Source of the DNA: Edaphobacter lichenicola | GTDB lineage: Bacteria > Acidobacteriota > Terriglobia > Terriglobales > Acidobacteriaceae | Length of the DNA stretch: 64,000 nucleotides | Assembly (NCBI RefSeq): GCF_014201315.1 | Contig: NZ_JACHDY010000002.1 | Coordinates: 496,001 to 560,000 of the forward strand | Reading direction: 5' to 3' | In this document: positions 51,007-62,516 of the stretch, piece by piece | How positions within the stretch are numbered: position 1 is the stretch's first letter | Layout of the letters: every line of letters starts with the position of its first letter | Translations under genes and position numbers: made by a program | The notes under the pieces: generated by a model | Told to the model about the DNA's origin: nothing | Database searches by the model: none | What the model saw: the letters and a program-made list of their open reading frames with translations, nothing else

Positions 51007-53319
51007 TTATTTGGTAACTATTAACTCTGCATGCAGGCTCGCGGTTGAGTCTTCGCCAGCCCAGACATCGAAGGTACCCGGCTCCACATCCCAGAGCTTG
51101 GTTTGCGGGCTCCAGAACTGCAGTTCCTCTTTGCCTAGCGAGAACTTGAGCGTCTGGGTCTCGCCGGGCCGCAACGTAATCCGGCGGAAGCCTTTGAGCT
51201 CGCGCACGGGTCGCGATGCCGATCCGGCTTGTTGGTGAATATAGATCTGAGCTACGCTGTCACCGGCGACCGTGCTGGTGTTGGTGACGTCGACCTCGAC
51301 TTCCGTGGTCTGTTCCGCGTTGATGCGATCTTTGCTCAGACGCAGATTGGCAAACTTGAAGGTCGAGTAACTGAGTCCGTAGCCGAACGGATAAAGAGGC
51401 CTGGTGGTGAGATCCCAATAGCGCGAGGTAAAGCTGGGGCGGTCCTCCGGCTCGTGGGTGAGGTTGTGGTTGTAGTAGAGAGGCTCCTGTCCGGCGGTCC
51501 GGGGCCAGGATACCGGCAGCTTGCCACCGGGGTTGACATCGCCGAACAGTACGTCGGCCACGGCGTCGCCGCCCTCTGTGCCTGGATACCAGGCTTCAAG
51601 AATCGCTGGGACATGGTCGGCAGCCCAACGGATATCGAGTGGGCGTCCGTTTTCCAATACCAACACGACTGGCTTTCCGGTAGCGGCCACGGCCTCCAGC
51701 ATCTGCTGCTGCATACCGGGTAGATCGAGCGTGGCGCGCGAGGCAGCTTCACCGCTCATGGAAGCCAACTCGCCGAGCACTGCAACCACCACGTCGGAGT
51801 CAGCCGCGGCGGCTTTGGCCCTGGCGATCCAATCCGTTACTTCTGCGTCGGTTGGCGGCGGCAGTTTCTTTGCGCCCGTCATGGCATCAAACATTGAGGG
51901 GTATTCCCGTGCGGGCGCCACACCTGGGACATAGTTGATGTTTGCGCCCAGTCTGTCCTTCAGAGCGGCCAGCACTGTCACCGGATGGCTTTTGCCGGGG
52001 CCGCCGAAGAGGCCCTCCACCGTCCATCCGCCTTCAATATCCTTGGTTGAGTCGGCCAGGGATCCGATCACTGCTACTTTTTTCAGATTCTTGCTCAGCG
52101 GCAGGGTGTGGTTGTCGTTCTTGAGCAGCACCATCGAACGGGCAGCCAACTTGCGTTCGAGCGCGAGGCCTTCGGGGCTGCTGAGTTGAGCGTCGACCTT
52201 CGACTCGTCCACATAGGGATTGTCGAAGAGCCCCAACCGATACTTGGCTTCGAGAATGGGCATGACTGCCGTGTCGAGTTCCGCCTCGGTCACCTTGCCG
52301 GAGGCCACCAGCTTTGGCAGGTTGTGAATGTAGGTCAGGCTGGCCATGTCCATGTTCACGCCTGCTGTGAACGCTTTGTATGCAGCATCTTCTGGATCGC
52401 GCGCGTAACCGTGCGTCTGGAGATTGCCCACAGCGATCGCATCGGAGACGACAAAGCCCTTGAAGCCCCACTCCTGGCGCAGAACGTCGTGCAGCAACCA
52501 GCGATTTCCGGTGGCAGGCACATCGTTCAGATCCATATAAGCGCTCATGAAGGACGCTGCTCCAGCCTTTTCTGCTGCATGGAAGGGAACGAGGTAGACG
52601 TTGCGGAAGAGGGACTCGGGAATGTTGGACGAATCGTAGTCGCGCCCACCTTCGGCCGCGCCGTAGCCGGCAAAGTGCTTGACGCAGGCCAGAACACTAT
52701 CGGGACCAATGGAGTCACCCTGAAAACCACGCACCTGCGCGGCCGCCATCGCCGACCCCAGGTAGGGATCCTCGCCCGCGCCTTCGACGATGCGGCCCCA
52801 ACGGGCATCGCGCGCTATGTCGACCATGGGAGTGAAGGTCCACTGGATTCCTGCAGCGCGAGAGTCCTTCGCGGCCTGATGCTGGGCTGCTTCTTCAACA
52901 GCCGGGTCCCATGACGAGGCCATGGCGAGCGGCACTGGAAAGATTGTCCTGTAGCCGTGGATGACATCGAAGCCGACGAGCAGGGGAATGTGGAGCCGAG
53001 ACTTCTCCACGGCCACATGCTGCATGCGGTTGAGCTCTTTCACATCGAACTGCCAGAGCACCGAGCCTACCTGTCCTTTGGCAATAGCGGCGTCCGGCTT
53101 TTCGGTTGCCAGTCCTGGGATCACGATGCCCGCAGCCTGGTTCAACTGGCCGACTTTCTCTTCCATCGTCATCTGCTTCAACAGGGCCTCGGCGCGGCGG
53201 TGCGCCTCCTGATTGGTGAGAGGAGTAGTTTGTGCAGCGACAACGCCGGAGATGGCCGATAGTAGACAGGCCGACGCAATGAGTGCGCCGGATGAAAGGT
53301 AGCCTCGCAATTTGTTCAT
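51007..53319 (-). CDS. GH3 family beta-glucosidase, BglX-like
   Basis: 770 residues with a signal peptide (about 1-30). The catalytic TIM barrel has KHFAGYG (214-220) and the nucleophile Asp293 in VVSDAIAV. The second domain starts near 395 with SMVLLKNDNHTLPL, and a C-terminal fibronectin type III-like domain (about 690-770, VTNTSTVAGDSVAQIYI) completes the BglX architecture. It removes terminal beta-linked glucose or xylose from oligosaccharides or aryl glycosides in the periplasm. It is last in the run after the TonB receptor and two carboxylesterases. The stop is followed by hairpins. Confidence 0.95.
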   Translation of the reverse strand: MNKLRGYLSSGALIASACLLSAISGVVAAQTTPLTNQEAHRRAEALLKQMTMEEKVGQLNQAAGIVIPGLATEKPDAAIAKGQVGSVLWQFDVKELNRMQHVAVEKSRLHIPLLVGFDVIHGYRTIFPVPLAMASSWDPAVEEAAQHQAAKDSRAAGIQWTFTPMVDIARDARWGRIVEGAGEDPYLGSAMAAAQVRGFQGDSIGPDSVLACVKHFAGYGAAEGGRDYDSSNIPESLFRNVYLVPFHAAEKAGAASFMSAYMDLNDVPATGNRWLLHDVLRQEWGFKGFVVSDAIAVGNLQTHGYARDPEDAAYKAFTAGVNMDMASLTYIHNLPKLVASGKVTEAELDTAVMPILEAKYRLGLFDNPYVDESKVDAQLSSPEGLALERKLAARSMVLLKNDNHTLPLSKNLKKVAVIGSLADSTKDIEGGWTVEGLFGGPGKSHPVTVLAALKDRLGANINYVPGVAPAREYPSMFDAMTGAKKLPPPTDAEVTDWIARAKAAAADSDVVVAVLGELASMSGEAASRATLDLPGMQQQMLEAVAATGKPVVLVLENGRPLDIRWAADHVPAILEAWYPGTEGGDAVADVLFGDVNPGGKLPVSWPRTAGQEPLYYNHNLTHEPEDRPSFTSRYWDLTTRPLYPFGYGLSYSTFKFANLRLSKDRINAEQTTEVEVDVTNTSTVAGDSVAQIYIHQQAGSASRPVRELKGFRRITLRPGETQTLKFSLGKEELQFWSPQTKLWDVEPGTFDVWAGEDSTASLHAELIVTK

Positions 53320-53484
53320 GTCATCCTTTGTAGAAATAGTGTTGATAGACGATGGTGTTAAATCTACATCCGAATTTTAGGCTCTGAACAGGTGAGGGGG
53401 ACGATCCGGCAAGGATTTTTGCAGGCCTAGTTTACGCCTATGCTTCACCCAAGCCGGATCTGAGGTTCTCAAGTTGCAGAGTCG

Positions 53485-55068
53485 CTACTTGCTTGTCGGT
53501 TCTGCAAGGTCAAGACGAGCTTTCCAAGGATCAGCCATTCCCTTCGGGCCGTCGTTGGTGAAGTTCATGAGTTGATCGGTTTTGGTTTGGTAAGCGGGCC
53601 ATTTGGGAAGGCCAGGGCCGTTGGGGTTGCCGGTTTTGGCGAAGTTGATCCAGTAGGCGTTGGTGTTGCGGGCGATTTTTTCGTCTGAATCGGTGAGGTC
53701 CTTCTCGTAGCGTGGCTTGACGGTGTCGAAGACGTAGGGGATTTCGCTGGCGTGAGGAGCGCCGAGCCACTCTTTGCGCATGGAGCCGGCTACGTAGGAG
53801 AAGCGAAACTCGTAGGCGGGTTGTCCGGCATCGGCGACCTTGCGGGCGATGAAGCGGGCCGGCTCGATCATGAACTGGTCTCCGCCGACTGCGAAGACAA
53901 GGGCCTGGAAGTTGGCTGTGCCGTCGGGATCGTAGGTCTGCTGGGCGGCCTTCGCGTTTGGACCGAAGAAGGCAAAGAGCTCCTGCTTATTTTTTGCGGG
54001 GGAGAAGCCAATGTCCATGCTGTTGGCGCCGACGATGATGGGGACAGAGTGCTGCATACCGGCGGCGTACATGGCGCCGACCTCGCCGCGCATGATGGTG
54101 CCGTCGATGACGGGGCCGGAGTAGGTGGCTGCCTCAGCGTTCATGTTGGCCATGTTCATGTTGTCGACGATGGCTTCGGCAGGCAGGGCGCGCAGTTTTT
54201 CGAGAGCTGCGGCGTCTTCGCCTTCGATGCCGTTCTTCTTTGCGAAGGCGAGGCCGATGCTCTCGGCCGAGGGGCGACCGCTGGGGGAGACGGTGTGGAG
54301 GTAGGGAGTGTTAAGACCATTGCGGCCACCTCCGGACTCTACGATGGCTCGCTGGAAGAGGCCGTCGGAGAGCTTGGTCGTCATGAGCATATGGACGGAG
54401 AAGCCACCCGCGGACTCTCCGAAGATGGTCACGTTGCCGGGATCTCCACCGAAGGCGGCGATGTTGCGTTGGACCCACTTGAGAGCAGCGATCTGATCCA
54501 TGTAGCCATAGTTGCCGAGGGCTTCGTCGGGATGTTCTTTCGTGAGGGCGGGATGGGCGAAGAAGCCGAGGCGCCCGAGGCGATAGTTGAAGCTGACCAG
54601 GACGGCGCCGCCGCTGGCGAACTGGCTGCCGTCGTAGACTGCGGGCGAGCTTCCGCCGTTGACCCAGCCGCCGCCGTAGATCCAAAACATAACGGGGAGT
54701 TTTTTTGCGGAATGATTGGCCGGGGCCCAGACATTGATGACCAGGCAGTCTTCCGCGGGCGGGGTGCCGAGGGGTGCGGCGTCACTGGGGAAGGGCAGCT
54801 GCATGCAGTCGTGGCCGTAGGCTGTGGCAGGGAGTGGAGCAGACCATTTGGCAGGAGGCTGCGGGGCACGCCAGCGCAGCTCTCCGACTGGCGGGGCTGC
54901 GTACGGAATGCCTTTGTAGGAGATAACTCCATCGGCGGTGGCGCCGGTGACGGGGCCGGATTCGGTGTTGACCGTTTGAGACTTCATCGTGCAAGGCAGA
55001 AAAAGGAATGCCGTTGCGAGCAGGATGCTGGCTCGCTTAAATGGGACGAACGTGTGCTGAATATTCAT
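53485..55068 (-). CDS. Type B carboxylesterase/lipase, secreted (1)
   Basis: 527 residues with a signal peptide (about 1-32). Alpha/beta hydrolase of the type B carboxylesterase family: the oxyanion region YGGGWVNGG (131-139) and the nucleophile elbow IFGESAGGFSVHM (Ser219). The early substrate pocket reads YKGIPYAAPPVGELRWRAPQ. Members cleave carboxylic esters, including feruloyl and acetyl esters of plant glycans. It follows a second esterase gene by 7 bp, so the two are one operon. Confidence 0.92.
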   Translation of the reverse strand: MNIQHTFVPFKRASILLATAFLFLPCTMKSQTVNTESGPVTGATADGVISYKGIPYAAPPVGELRWRAPQPPAKWSAPLPATAYGHDCMQLPFPSDAAPLGTPPAEDCLVINVWAPANHSAKKLPVMFWIYGGGWVNGGSSPAVYDGSQFASGGAVLVSFNYRLGRLGFFAHPALTKEHPDEALGNYGYMDQIAALKWVQRNIAAFGGDPGNVTIFGESAGGFSVHMLMTTKLSDGLFQRAIVESGGGRNGLNTPYLHTVSPSGRPSAESIGLAFAKKNGIEGEDAAALEKLRALPAEAIVDNMNMANMNAEAATYSGPVIDGTIMRGEVGAMYAAGMQHSVPIIVGANSMDIGFSPAKNKQELFAFFGPNAKAAQQTYDPDGTANFQALVFAVGGDQFMIEPARFIARKVADAGQPAYEFRFSYVAGSMRKEWLGAPHASEIPYVFDTVKPRYEKDLTDSDEKIARNTNAYWINFAKTGNPNGPGLPKWPAYQTKTDQLMNFTNDGPKGMADPWKARLDLAEPTSK

Positions 55069-55075
55069 TGGTCTC

Positions 55076-56803
<1,728 letters not shown>

Positions 56804-56829
56804 TGGTTTTGTCTCTCCGGATGGCTTGG

Positions 56830-59800
56830 TTAGAAGGTAAGTTTCAGCGCAAATTGGTACTGGCGAGGGGCGTAGGCAGTGCTCATGGATGTGATCTGAC
56901 CGAAGTTGGAGCCGCCGAGTGATGCGTTCGGGGTAGCGAAGTTAGCCATGTTAAGGATGTTGAAGGACTCGGCTCGGAACTCGAGATGATAGCGATCGCC
57001 GATTGGGAAGGTCTTGAAGAGAGACAGATCCAGGTGTCGGTAGTGTGGCCCATAGAGTGCGTTGCGACGCTCGTTGCCGACGGTGCCGGCAGCTTGTGCC
57101 GCAAAGGCAGCAGGGTTGAAAAATTCGTTGACGGTGGGGGTGGAGACACGAGGGCTGCCAATGCGGTCGGGTCGATCGGCGTTGTTGGCGCCGGGGTTGG
57201 TGTTGCTGACGTCGCTGGAGTTGGTGATGCTGAAGGGAGTTCCGGTGTTCCAGACGCCGATGGTATTGAGCTGCCAGCCCTTGAGGCCAAGAGCTCTAAG
57301 GCCTGAAGCCGTTTTGCCGAAGGGCAGCTCATAGTTGATGGTGCCGGCGAAACGATTGCGTATATCGAGCGCGCTGTTGCCGTAGTCGAGAGTGTCGACT
57401 AGGTTGGGAACACTGCCGTACCCGCCAGCACCCTCTTCACTGAGGCCGGTGGAGTTATCGAGGCTGTGAGCGAGCGTGTAGTTGATGTTCATGGTGAGTC
57501 CATGACTCAAGCGACGCTCGACCGAGGTCTGAAGGGAGTGGTAGGAGGAGACGCCGCCGGTCTGGAAGTAGCCGATGACACCGACGTTGGGGAGCTTCGA
57601 GACATAGGGCCGAAGCGGGGTGTAGCAAGTGGCATCGGCTCCGCATGTGTTCGGCGGCGGGGCGTTCAGGTCCGGCAGAAGTTGAGCGAGTTGACGTCCG
57701 AGGAGGCCGACGTAGCTGACCGTATACACGTTGCCTGCTGCCTCCTTCTGAACCGTCAGGTTGAACTGCTGCAGGTAGCTGGTGCGGAAGTGCGGGCTGA
57801 CGGCATCTGGAATCGAAGAACCGGGATTGTTGATATTGGTCGGCACAGGCACCGGGAAGCCATCGATGAACTTGGTGAAGTTCGGTCCGCAGCTGAAGAA
57901 GCCGCAGGAGCTTACGGTCGAAACAAAAGGTGGATTCTTGAGGTTAGCGTTCGAAGTGGTGTTCATCGGGACGTAGCCGATACCGTAACCACCGCGAACG
58001 ACCAGATTTTTGGCAAGGGTGAGGGCGAAGCCGAGGCGCGGGGCAAGACCATGCCAGTCTGCCTGGATACCTGCGGTGTTCGAGACGCCGTCGACGCCGG
58101 CTACCTGCAGCGCGCCGTTCGCGGGGTTGAAGGTGGAGATGTTGTTATTGATCTCTGTGTAAGGGGTGAAGTGGTCGTAACGCAGGCCCGCATTGATGGT
58201 GAGGGTCTTCGAGGCATGCCAGTCATCCTGAATGTAAACGCCGGTCTCCGAGACGCGGAGGTGAGGAACGACGAGCTGCAGCGACCGCTGGGTGTTGAGA
58301 TAGTTGCCCTGGATCAGGCCTGGGTAGTCGAGGAAGATCCAGAGACCCTCCGGGTAGCTGCTCTGGAAGGAGGTGAGCTGACGACGTATGAAATTGCCGC
58401 CGATCTTGAAGTTGTGATCGCCGTGGGTGTAGGTGAGGGTGCCGAGATATTGGAAGGTGTTGTCCTGATCTTTCAAAGGCTGGAAGAGGACGCCGCCAAG
58501 ACTCGCACCGGTGACGACCACGATCGGCGCAAGTCCGGTTGAATCGCTGATGGGAGTGTTGACGTTAGGCTGGCCGATGGCTTCATTCGGGTTAGTGCCG
58601 TCCGCGTTGGGGAAACTCTGATTGTCGACACGAGTGTAGGCAGCTTTGAGTTCGAGCAGCAGATTGGTGTTGAAGATGTGGACGTAGTTGAGCGAACCAG
58701 TGTAGGCGAGATCCTTGGCGGAGCCGAGGCCATTGCCGATGAAGCTGGGATTGATCGTGATGCCGGCGATGGTCGCGTCTGGGAAGGGACCGGGCGAGTT
58801 GGTGGAGACGTTGTTGTAGGCGAAGCGGGCGTAGAAGGTGTTCTTGGGGTTGAAGAGGTGATCGATACGTGCGTCGAAGTCATGGCTGTACTGCGTGTTC
58901 TTATAGCCGGACGTATAGGTGTTCGGGCCGTTGTTAGGGGCCGGGAAGAGTCCGAAGTAGGCGATCCCGGCTTTATCGAAGTCTGCAGGGGCGATGACGG
59001 GGCCGCCAGTGTCGGAGAAGTCTCCGGGGTGCTGCTTCTCATAAAGCGTGGGAACGATCAGGGACTGAGGCGCTGTCCCGGCGATCTGGCGATAGCCTTC
59101 GTAGTCGCCGAAGAAGAAGGTCTTGTCTCGGAAGATGGGTCCGCCAAGACTGCCGCCGAACTGGTTCTGACGGAGTTCGTTCTTGGGCAGCTTATTGCCG
59201 AAGTTGAAGGTAGAGGCGTCGAAGATGTCGTTGCGAAAGAACTCGAAGGCAGAGCCATGGAACTGGTTGGACCCGGACTTGGTGATGATATTGATGATGC
59301 CTCCGCCAGTGCGGCCGACCTCAGCCGTATACGTGTTGGTCTGGACACTGATCTCAGCGATGGCTTCGAGCGAGGGACGGACAGCGACGGTTCCGATGAG
59401 GCGCTCGTTATTGTCCGCGCCGTCGATCATCTCATTGTTGAGCACGTCGGACTGTCCGTTGACGGATAAGGAGGCCGACTGCCGGCGATCGTCAAGCTTG
59501 CTGCCGTTGGTGAGGCTGTCCGGAGGACCTTCGTTGACGCCGGGGGCAAGCTGAACAAGCTGGACGAAGTTGCGTCCGTTCAGCGGCAGGTCCTGAGTCT
59601 GCTTCGCATCGATGGTGTGGGAGAGAACGGAGCTATCGGTGTGCAGTTCGGAGGCTTGAGCTTCGACCGTGACCGTCTCAGTAGCGGCGCCAATCGTGAG
59701 TTGCACATTGACGCGAATACGGTCGCCCGCCGAGAGCGTAATGGATGGAACGGCATAGCTCTTGAAACCGGTCGCGGTGGCACTGATGGAGTAGTTACCC

Positions 59801-60042
59801 GGATTGAGCAGGTTGGCGACGAAGTCTCCACTGCTGCTGCTCTTTACGACGTGGGTCTCGTGGGTGGCAAGACTTACGATGGTGACCAGGGCGTCGGGAA
59901 CCACTGCACCAGTCTCGTCCATGACGGTGCCGAGGATGTCGCCTGTGGTCTGTTGCGCCTGTGCTGTAATGACGGCCAGAGAAAATAGCAGCCCTAAGCC
60001 CAGGAAGATCCTCCGAAAAATAACAGCCCATCCCTTTATCAT
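56830..60042 (-). CDS. TonB-dependent receptor with carboxypeptidase-regulatory-like domain (Oar-like) 3
   Basis: 1070 residues from ATG 60042, preceded by AAGGGGATATCA; the frame opens five codons earlier at a GTG but this ATG has the better site. Signal segment about 8-30, regulatory-like sandwich 33-115 (TTGDILGTVMDETGAVVP), plug 130-260 (LPLNGRNFVQLVQLAPGV), then barrel ending RQYQFALKLTF. It is clearly paralogous to receptor 1 at 10606 (both have PLNGRNFVQLV and the RQYQFALK ending). It heads an operon with two esterases and a GH3 enzyme, which suggests uptake of an esterified glucoside. Confidence 0.94.
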   Translation of the reverse strand: MIKGWAVIFRRIFLGLGLLFSLAVITAQAQQTTGDILGTVMDETGAVVPDALVTIVSLATHETHVVKSSSSGDFVANLLNPGNYSISATATGFKSYAVPSITLSAGDRIRVNVQLTIGAATETVTVEAQASELHTDSSVLSHTIDAKQTQDLPLNGRNFVQLVQLAPGVNEGPPDSLTNGSKLDDRRQSASLSVNGQSDVLNNEMIDGADNNERLIGTVAVRPSLEAIAEISVQTNTYTAEVGRTGGGIINIITKSGSNQFHGSAFEFFRNDIFDASTFNFGNKLPKNELRQNQFGGSLGGPIFRDKTFFFGDYEGYRQIAGTAPQSLIVPTLYEKQHPGDFSDTGGPVIAPADFDKAGIAYFGLFPAPNNGPNTYTSGYKNTQYSHDFDARIDHLFNPKNTFYARFAYNNVSTNSPGPFPDATIAGITINPSFIGNGLGSAKDLAYTGSLNYVHIFNTNLLLELKAAYTRVDNQSFPNADGTNPNEAIGQPNVNTPISDSTGLAPIVVVTGASLGGVLFQPLKDQDNTFQYLGTLTYTHGDHNFKIGGNFIRRQLTSFQSSYPEGLWIFLDYPGLIQGNYLNTQRSLQLVVPHLRVSETGVYIQDDWHASKTLTINAGLRYDHFTPYTEINNNISTFNPANGALQVAGVDGVSNTAGIQADWHGLAPRLGFALTLAKNLVVRGGYGIGYVPMNTTSNANLKNPPFVSTVSSCGFFSCGPNFTKFIDGFPVPVPTNINNPGSSIPDAVSPHFRTSYLQQFNLTVQKEAAGNVYTVSYVGLLGRQLAQLLPDLNAPPPNTCGADATCYTPLRPYVSKLPNVGVIGYFQTGGVSSYHSLQTSVERRLSHGLTMNINYTLAHSLDNSTGLSEEGAGGYGSVPNLVDTLDYGNSALDIRNRFAGTINYELPFGKTASGLRALGLKGWQLNTIGVWNTGTPFSITNSSDVSNTNPGANNADRPDRIGSPRVSTPTVNEFFNPAAFAAQAAGTVGNERRNALYGPHYRHLDLSLFKTFPIGDRYHLEFRAESFNILNMANFATPNASLGGSNFGQITSMSTAYAPRQYQFALKLTF

Positions 60043-60306
60043 TGATATCCCCTTCACTCTCCGCGGCGCTTTGGGAACGCCACATGCCCAGATCTCTGGA
60101 CCAGCGAATCCTCGTCGCTAGGATGGGCGAGGGCAAGTACGATACCGTAATTTCATTGGGGTTTTTGGAGGTAGAGAGGGGAGAGTTCCGGAGAGGCCGG
60201 ACTACTGCTGAAAGGAAATAGTTCTGGACAATTGGCTCTATGGGTACGTAGCATACCCCCCACAAGAATAAATGAGTATTAAACGGGTCCAGATAAGAAG
60301 GTTGGC

Positions 60307-61635
60307 ATGAAAAGCTTTGCCGAGCCACCGAGTTCCATTGTTCAGGAACCGTTGCTGGACACCGTCACTCCCCAACAGACCAAGCCAGATGCCTCGGTTG
60401 TCCGTGAAGAGTTGGAACGAGTTCTTTCGAGTCATCACTTTCAGACAAGCAAGCGCTGTCAGTCCTTCCTGCGCTACGCGGTGGAGGAGACTCTCTCCGG
60501 CCGTCAGGAGTTGAAAGAGCGATCGATCGGGATCGAAGTCTTCGAGCGTAATCCAACTTACGATACGAACCTCGACCCTGTTGTGCGAATGACTGCCGGA
60601 GAGGTCCGCAAGCGACTGGCGCTCTACTATCAGGGAGCTGCGGAGGACTCTGGGCTGCGTATTGAGTTGCCCGTGGGCTCCTATGTGCCGCGTTTCCACT
60701 CGGTTCCTGTAAGTCATCTTCCGCCGGACGCCATAGTCGATCAGGTTCTGAGCGTGGCTCCAGAAGTTGCGGTTCCTGGTGTAGAGAAAGAGATTGAACC
60801 TCTTCCTCAAACCGCTCAACATCAACGCAGGCTCAGCACTGTGACTTTGGTCGCTGTTCTTCTGCTTCTTTGCGCCGGTCTGGGAAGATGGGCCGTTATA
60901 CACCGCGTCGAGCATCCACCACCTACACCGATCGATCAGTTCTGGGAGCCTGTGCTTGCCTCAACCAATCCAGTCCTGATTTCGATAGGGCAGATCCGAC
61001 CGAAGTATGCCGAGGTTCAACCCAACCATCTTCGGAGTTCGATCGCCGGACCGATGGAGCTCGGGAAAGAGGGATATCCTAGAGAAATCGCCGTCACGGT
61101 ACTAGGAGATTCCATTGCTATGACGAACATTGCGGCTTTGCTTAAAACGCATGGCAGACAGTTCAAAATCCATGCAGAGTCGATGACTTCGTTCGCTGAC
61201 CTTCAACAAGGCCCTTCCGTGCTGATTGGAGCCTTCAACAATGACTGGACCATCCTGCTCACGAACCCTCTGCGATTCCATTTCGATGTTGGCGAATCGA
61301 AAACTGGGACATGGATTACAGACCGCGAACATCCTGAAGCGAAGATAGGCGACCTCAGTCACCTGACCCAGTTTTCGGATATGAAAGAGGATTACGGCGT
61401 CGTAGTCCGCATGCTTGACCCTCGAACGAAGGAGATAGTCGTCATCGCGGCTGGTCTTACACCCTACGGCACTCAGTCCGCAGGTGAATTTGCGACAGAT
61501 CCCGCTTCCATCGCGGAGCTTGCGCGGCGAGCCCCATCTGACTGGTCTCACAAAAACATGGAGATTCTGATCAAAACTGACCTCATAGACGGGGAAGCAG
61601 GTCCTCCACAGATTGTAGCCAGTACTTTCTGGTAG
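60307..61635 (+). CDS. HTH/transmembrane sensor-regulator, acidobacterial type
   Basis: 442 residues. The first 120 form a conserved module seen throughout Acidobacteria: VREELERVLSSHHFQTSKRC, FLRYAVEETLSGR, LKERSIGIEVFER, DPVVRMTAGEVRKRLALYY and LPVGSYVPRF. It resembles a winged-helix regulator N-terminus. One transmembrane segment follows (about 177-197, TLVAVLLLLCAGLGRWAVI). The C-terminal part (about 210-442) is unassigned and extracytoplasmic if the topology is as expected. It is divergent from the TonB-esterase operon across about 250 bp, so it probably senses the ligand and controls that operon, in a role comparable to SusR-type proteins. This is inference. Confidence 0.75.
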   Translation: MKSFAEPPSSIVQEPLLDTVTPQQTKPDASVVREELERVLSSHHFQTSKRCQSFLRYAVEETLSGRQELKERSIGIEVFERNPTYDTNLDPVVRMTAGEVRKRLALYYQGAAEDSGLRIELPVGSYVPRFHSVPVSHLPPDAIVDQVLSVAPEVAVPGVEKEIEPLPQTAQHQRRLSTVTLVAVLLLLCAGLGRWAVIHRVEHPPPTPIDQFWEPVLASTNPVLISIGQIRPKYAEVQPNHLRSSIAGPMELGKEGYPREIAVTVLGDSIAMTNIAALLKTHGRQFKIHAESMTSFADLQQGPSVLIGAFNNDWTILLTNPLRFHFDVGESKTGTWITDREHPEAKIGDLSHLTQFSDMKEDYGVVVRMLDPRTKEIVVIAAGLTPYGTQSAGEFATDPASIAELARRAPSDWSHKNMEILIKTDLIDGEAGPPQIVASTFW

Positions 61636-61815
61636 AAAAAATATCTGCGAGGGGCTTGTGTGTTTTGCTGGGGTTTTTGAGAAAAATGGGTGTTTTGACG
61701 TGGTGTTTTGGTGGTGTGGATGTGGTGTTTTGCGTGGCTGATGTGGAGTTTTAGCAGTCACATTTTTGGGGTTGAAATATGTGACAGGGTTTTGGGATTT
61801 ATTTTTGAGGGTTTC
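61634..61815 (+). repeat. Repeat family B, copy 3
   Basis: Same order as copy 2: GGGGTTTTTGAGAAAAATGG, TGACGTGGTGTTTTGGTGG, TGGTGTTTTGCGTGGCTGATG, CAGTCACAT, spacer, ATGTGACAGGG, GGGATTTATTTTTGAGGG. TCACAT...ATGTGA is an exact inverted repeat. It fills the gap between the convergent regulator and TetR genes. Confidence 0.85.
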
Positions 61816-61820
61816 CCGTT

Positions 61821-62399
61821 TTAAGGCCGGGAGCCCTGAATGAGGATGCCCACGAATCGCCGCGCCTTTTCAGGCCAATCGTCTGTGCTGCCCGCGCTGG
61901 AGATCCCATAGATGGCGCGCAGCATGTCCATTGGATCGACATCTGGCCGAAGATCTCTGCTGGCGACGGCGCGGCTCGCCAGCGCATTGGCAGCCTCTTC
62001 CATGACGCGGGTGGTCTGCTGATATACCTGCGAAGGGCCGCCGGCCATTGCGTTCAACGCTGGGGCAATAATTCTTTTCGCAGCGATGTAGTCGATGAAG
62101 ACCAGCATCCACGCCCGCAGTGCCTCGACCGGAGGCAGCTCGGCGGAGAACTTTCTCTGGGCCTCGGCCAGCTTCTCGACTTCGCTGATATAGACAGCGG
62201 CCAGCAGGTCATCGCGCGTAGGAAAGTGACGGTAGAGCGTTCCCGGGCCGATCCTGGCGCGCCTGGCGATCTCGTCCATGCTGGCCTCCGCGCCCCGGCG
62301 CGTGAAAACCTGCTTCGCGACTTCGAGAATCCGCTGACGGTTGCGTTGCGCGTCGGCTCGGGGCTTGCGGGCAGTTTTCTTTACGGCTGACTTTTTCAT
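61821..62399 (-). CDS. TetR/AcrR family transcriptional repressor
   Basis: 192 residues. The N-terminal HTH is clear (RILEVAKQVFTRRGAEASMDEIARRARIGPGTLYRHFPTRDDLLAAVY, about 24-70). The ligand-binding C-terminal half is of the common short-chain-dehydrogenase-associated type. It is divergent from the SDR gene, and the palindrome AACGGAG-N5-CTCCGTT lies between the two. This suggests it represses itself and the SDR gene. Confidence 0.93.
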   Translation of the reverse strand: MKKSAVKKTARKPRADAQRNRQRILEVAKQVFTRRGAEASMDEIARRARIGPGTLYRHFPTRDDLLAAVYISEVEKLAEAQRKFSAELPPVEALRAWMLVFIDYIAAKRIIAPALNAMAGGPSQVYQQTTRVMEEAANALASRAVASRDLRPDVDPMDMLRAIYGISSAGSTDDWPEKARRFVGILIQGSRP

Positions 62400-62445
62400 C
62401 GATCTTTCTGAAACCGGAGGGGCTCTCCGGTAATCTCATAAGCAT

Positions 62446-62464
62446 AACGGAGATTGACTCCGTT
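62446..62464. promoter_or_regulatory. TetR operator between the divergent TetR and SDR genes
   Basis: AACGGAG (62446-62452), 5-base spacer ATTGA, CTCCGTT (62458-62464): a perfect 7-bp inverted repeat in the divergent intergenic region, where a TetR-family protein usually binds. It is 46 bases from the TetR start and 52 from the SDR start. Confidence 0.6.
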
Positions 62465-62516
62465 TTATTCCAGGCCGATGGCCGGTGTCAAAAGATTTGT
62501 GATCGGAGAGTGCAGC

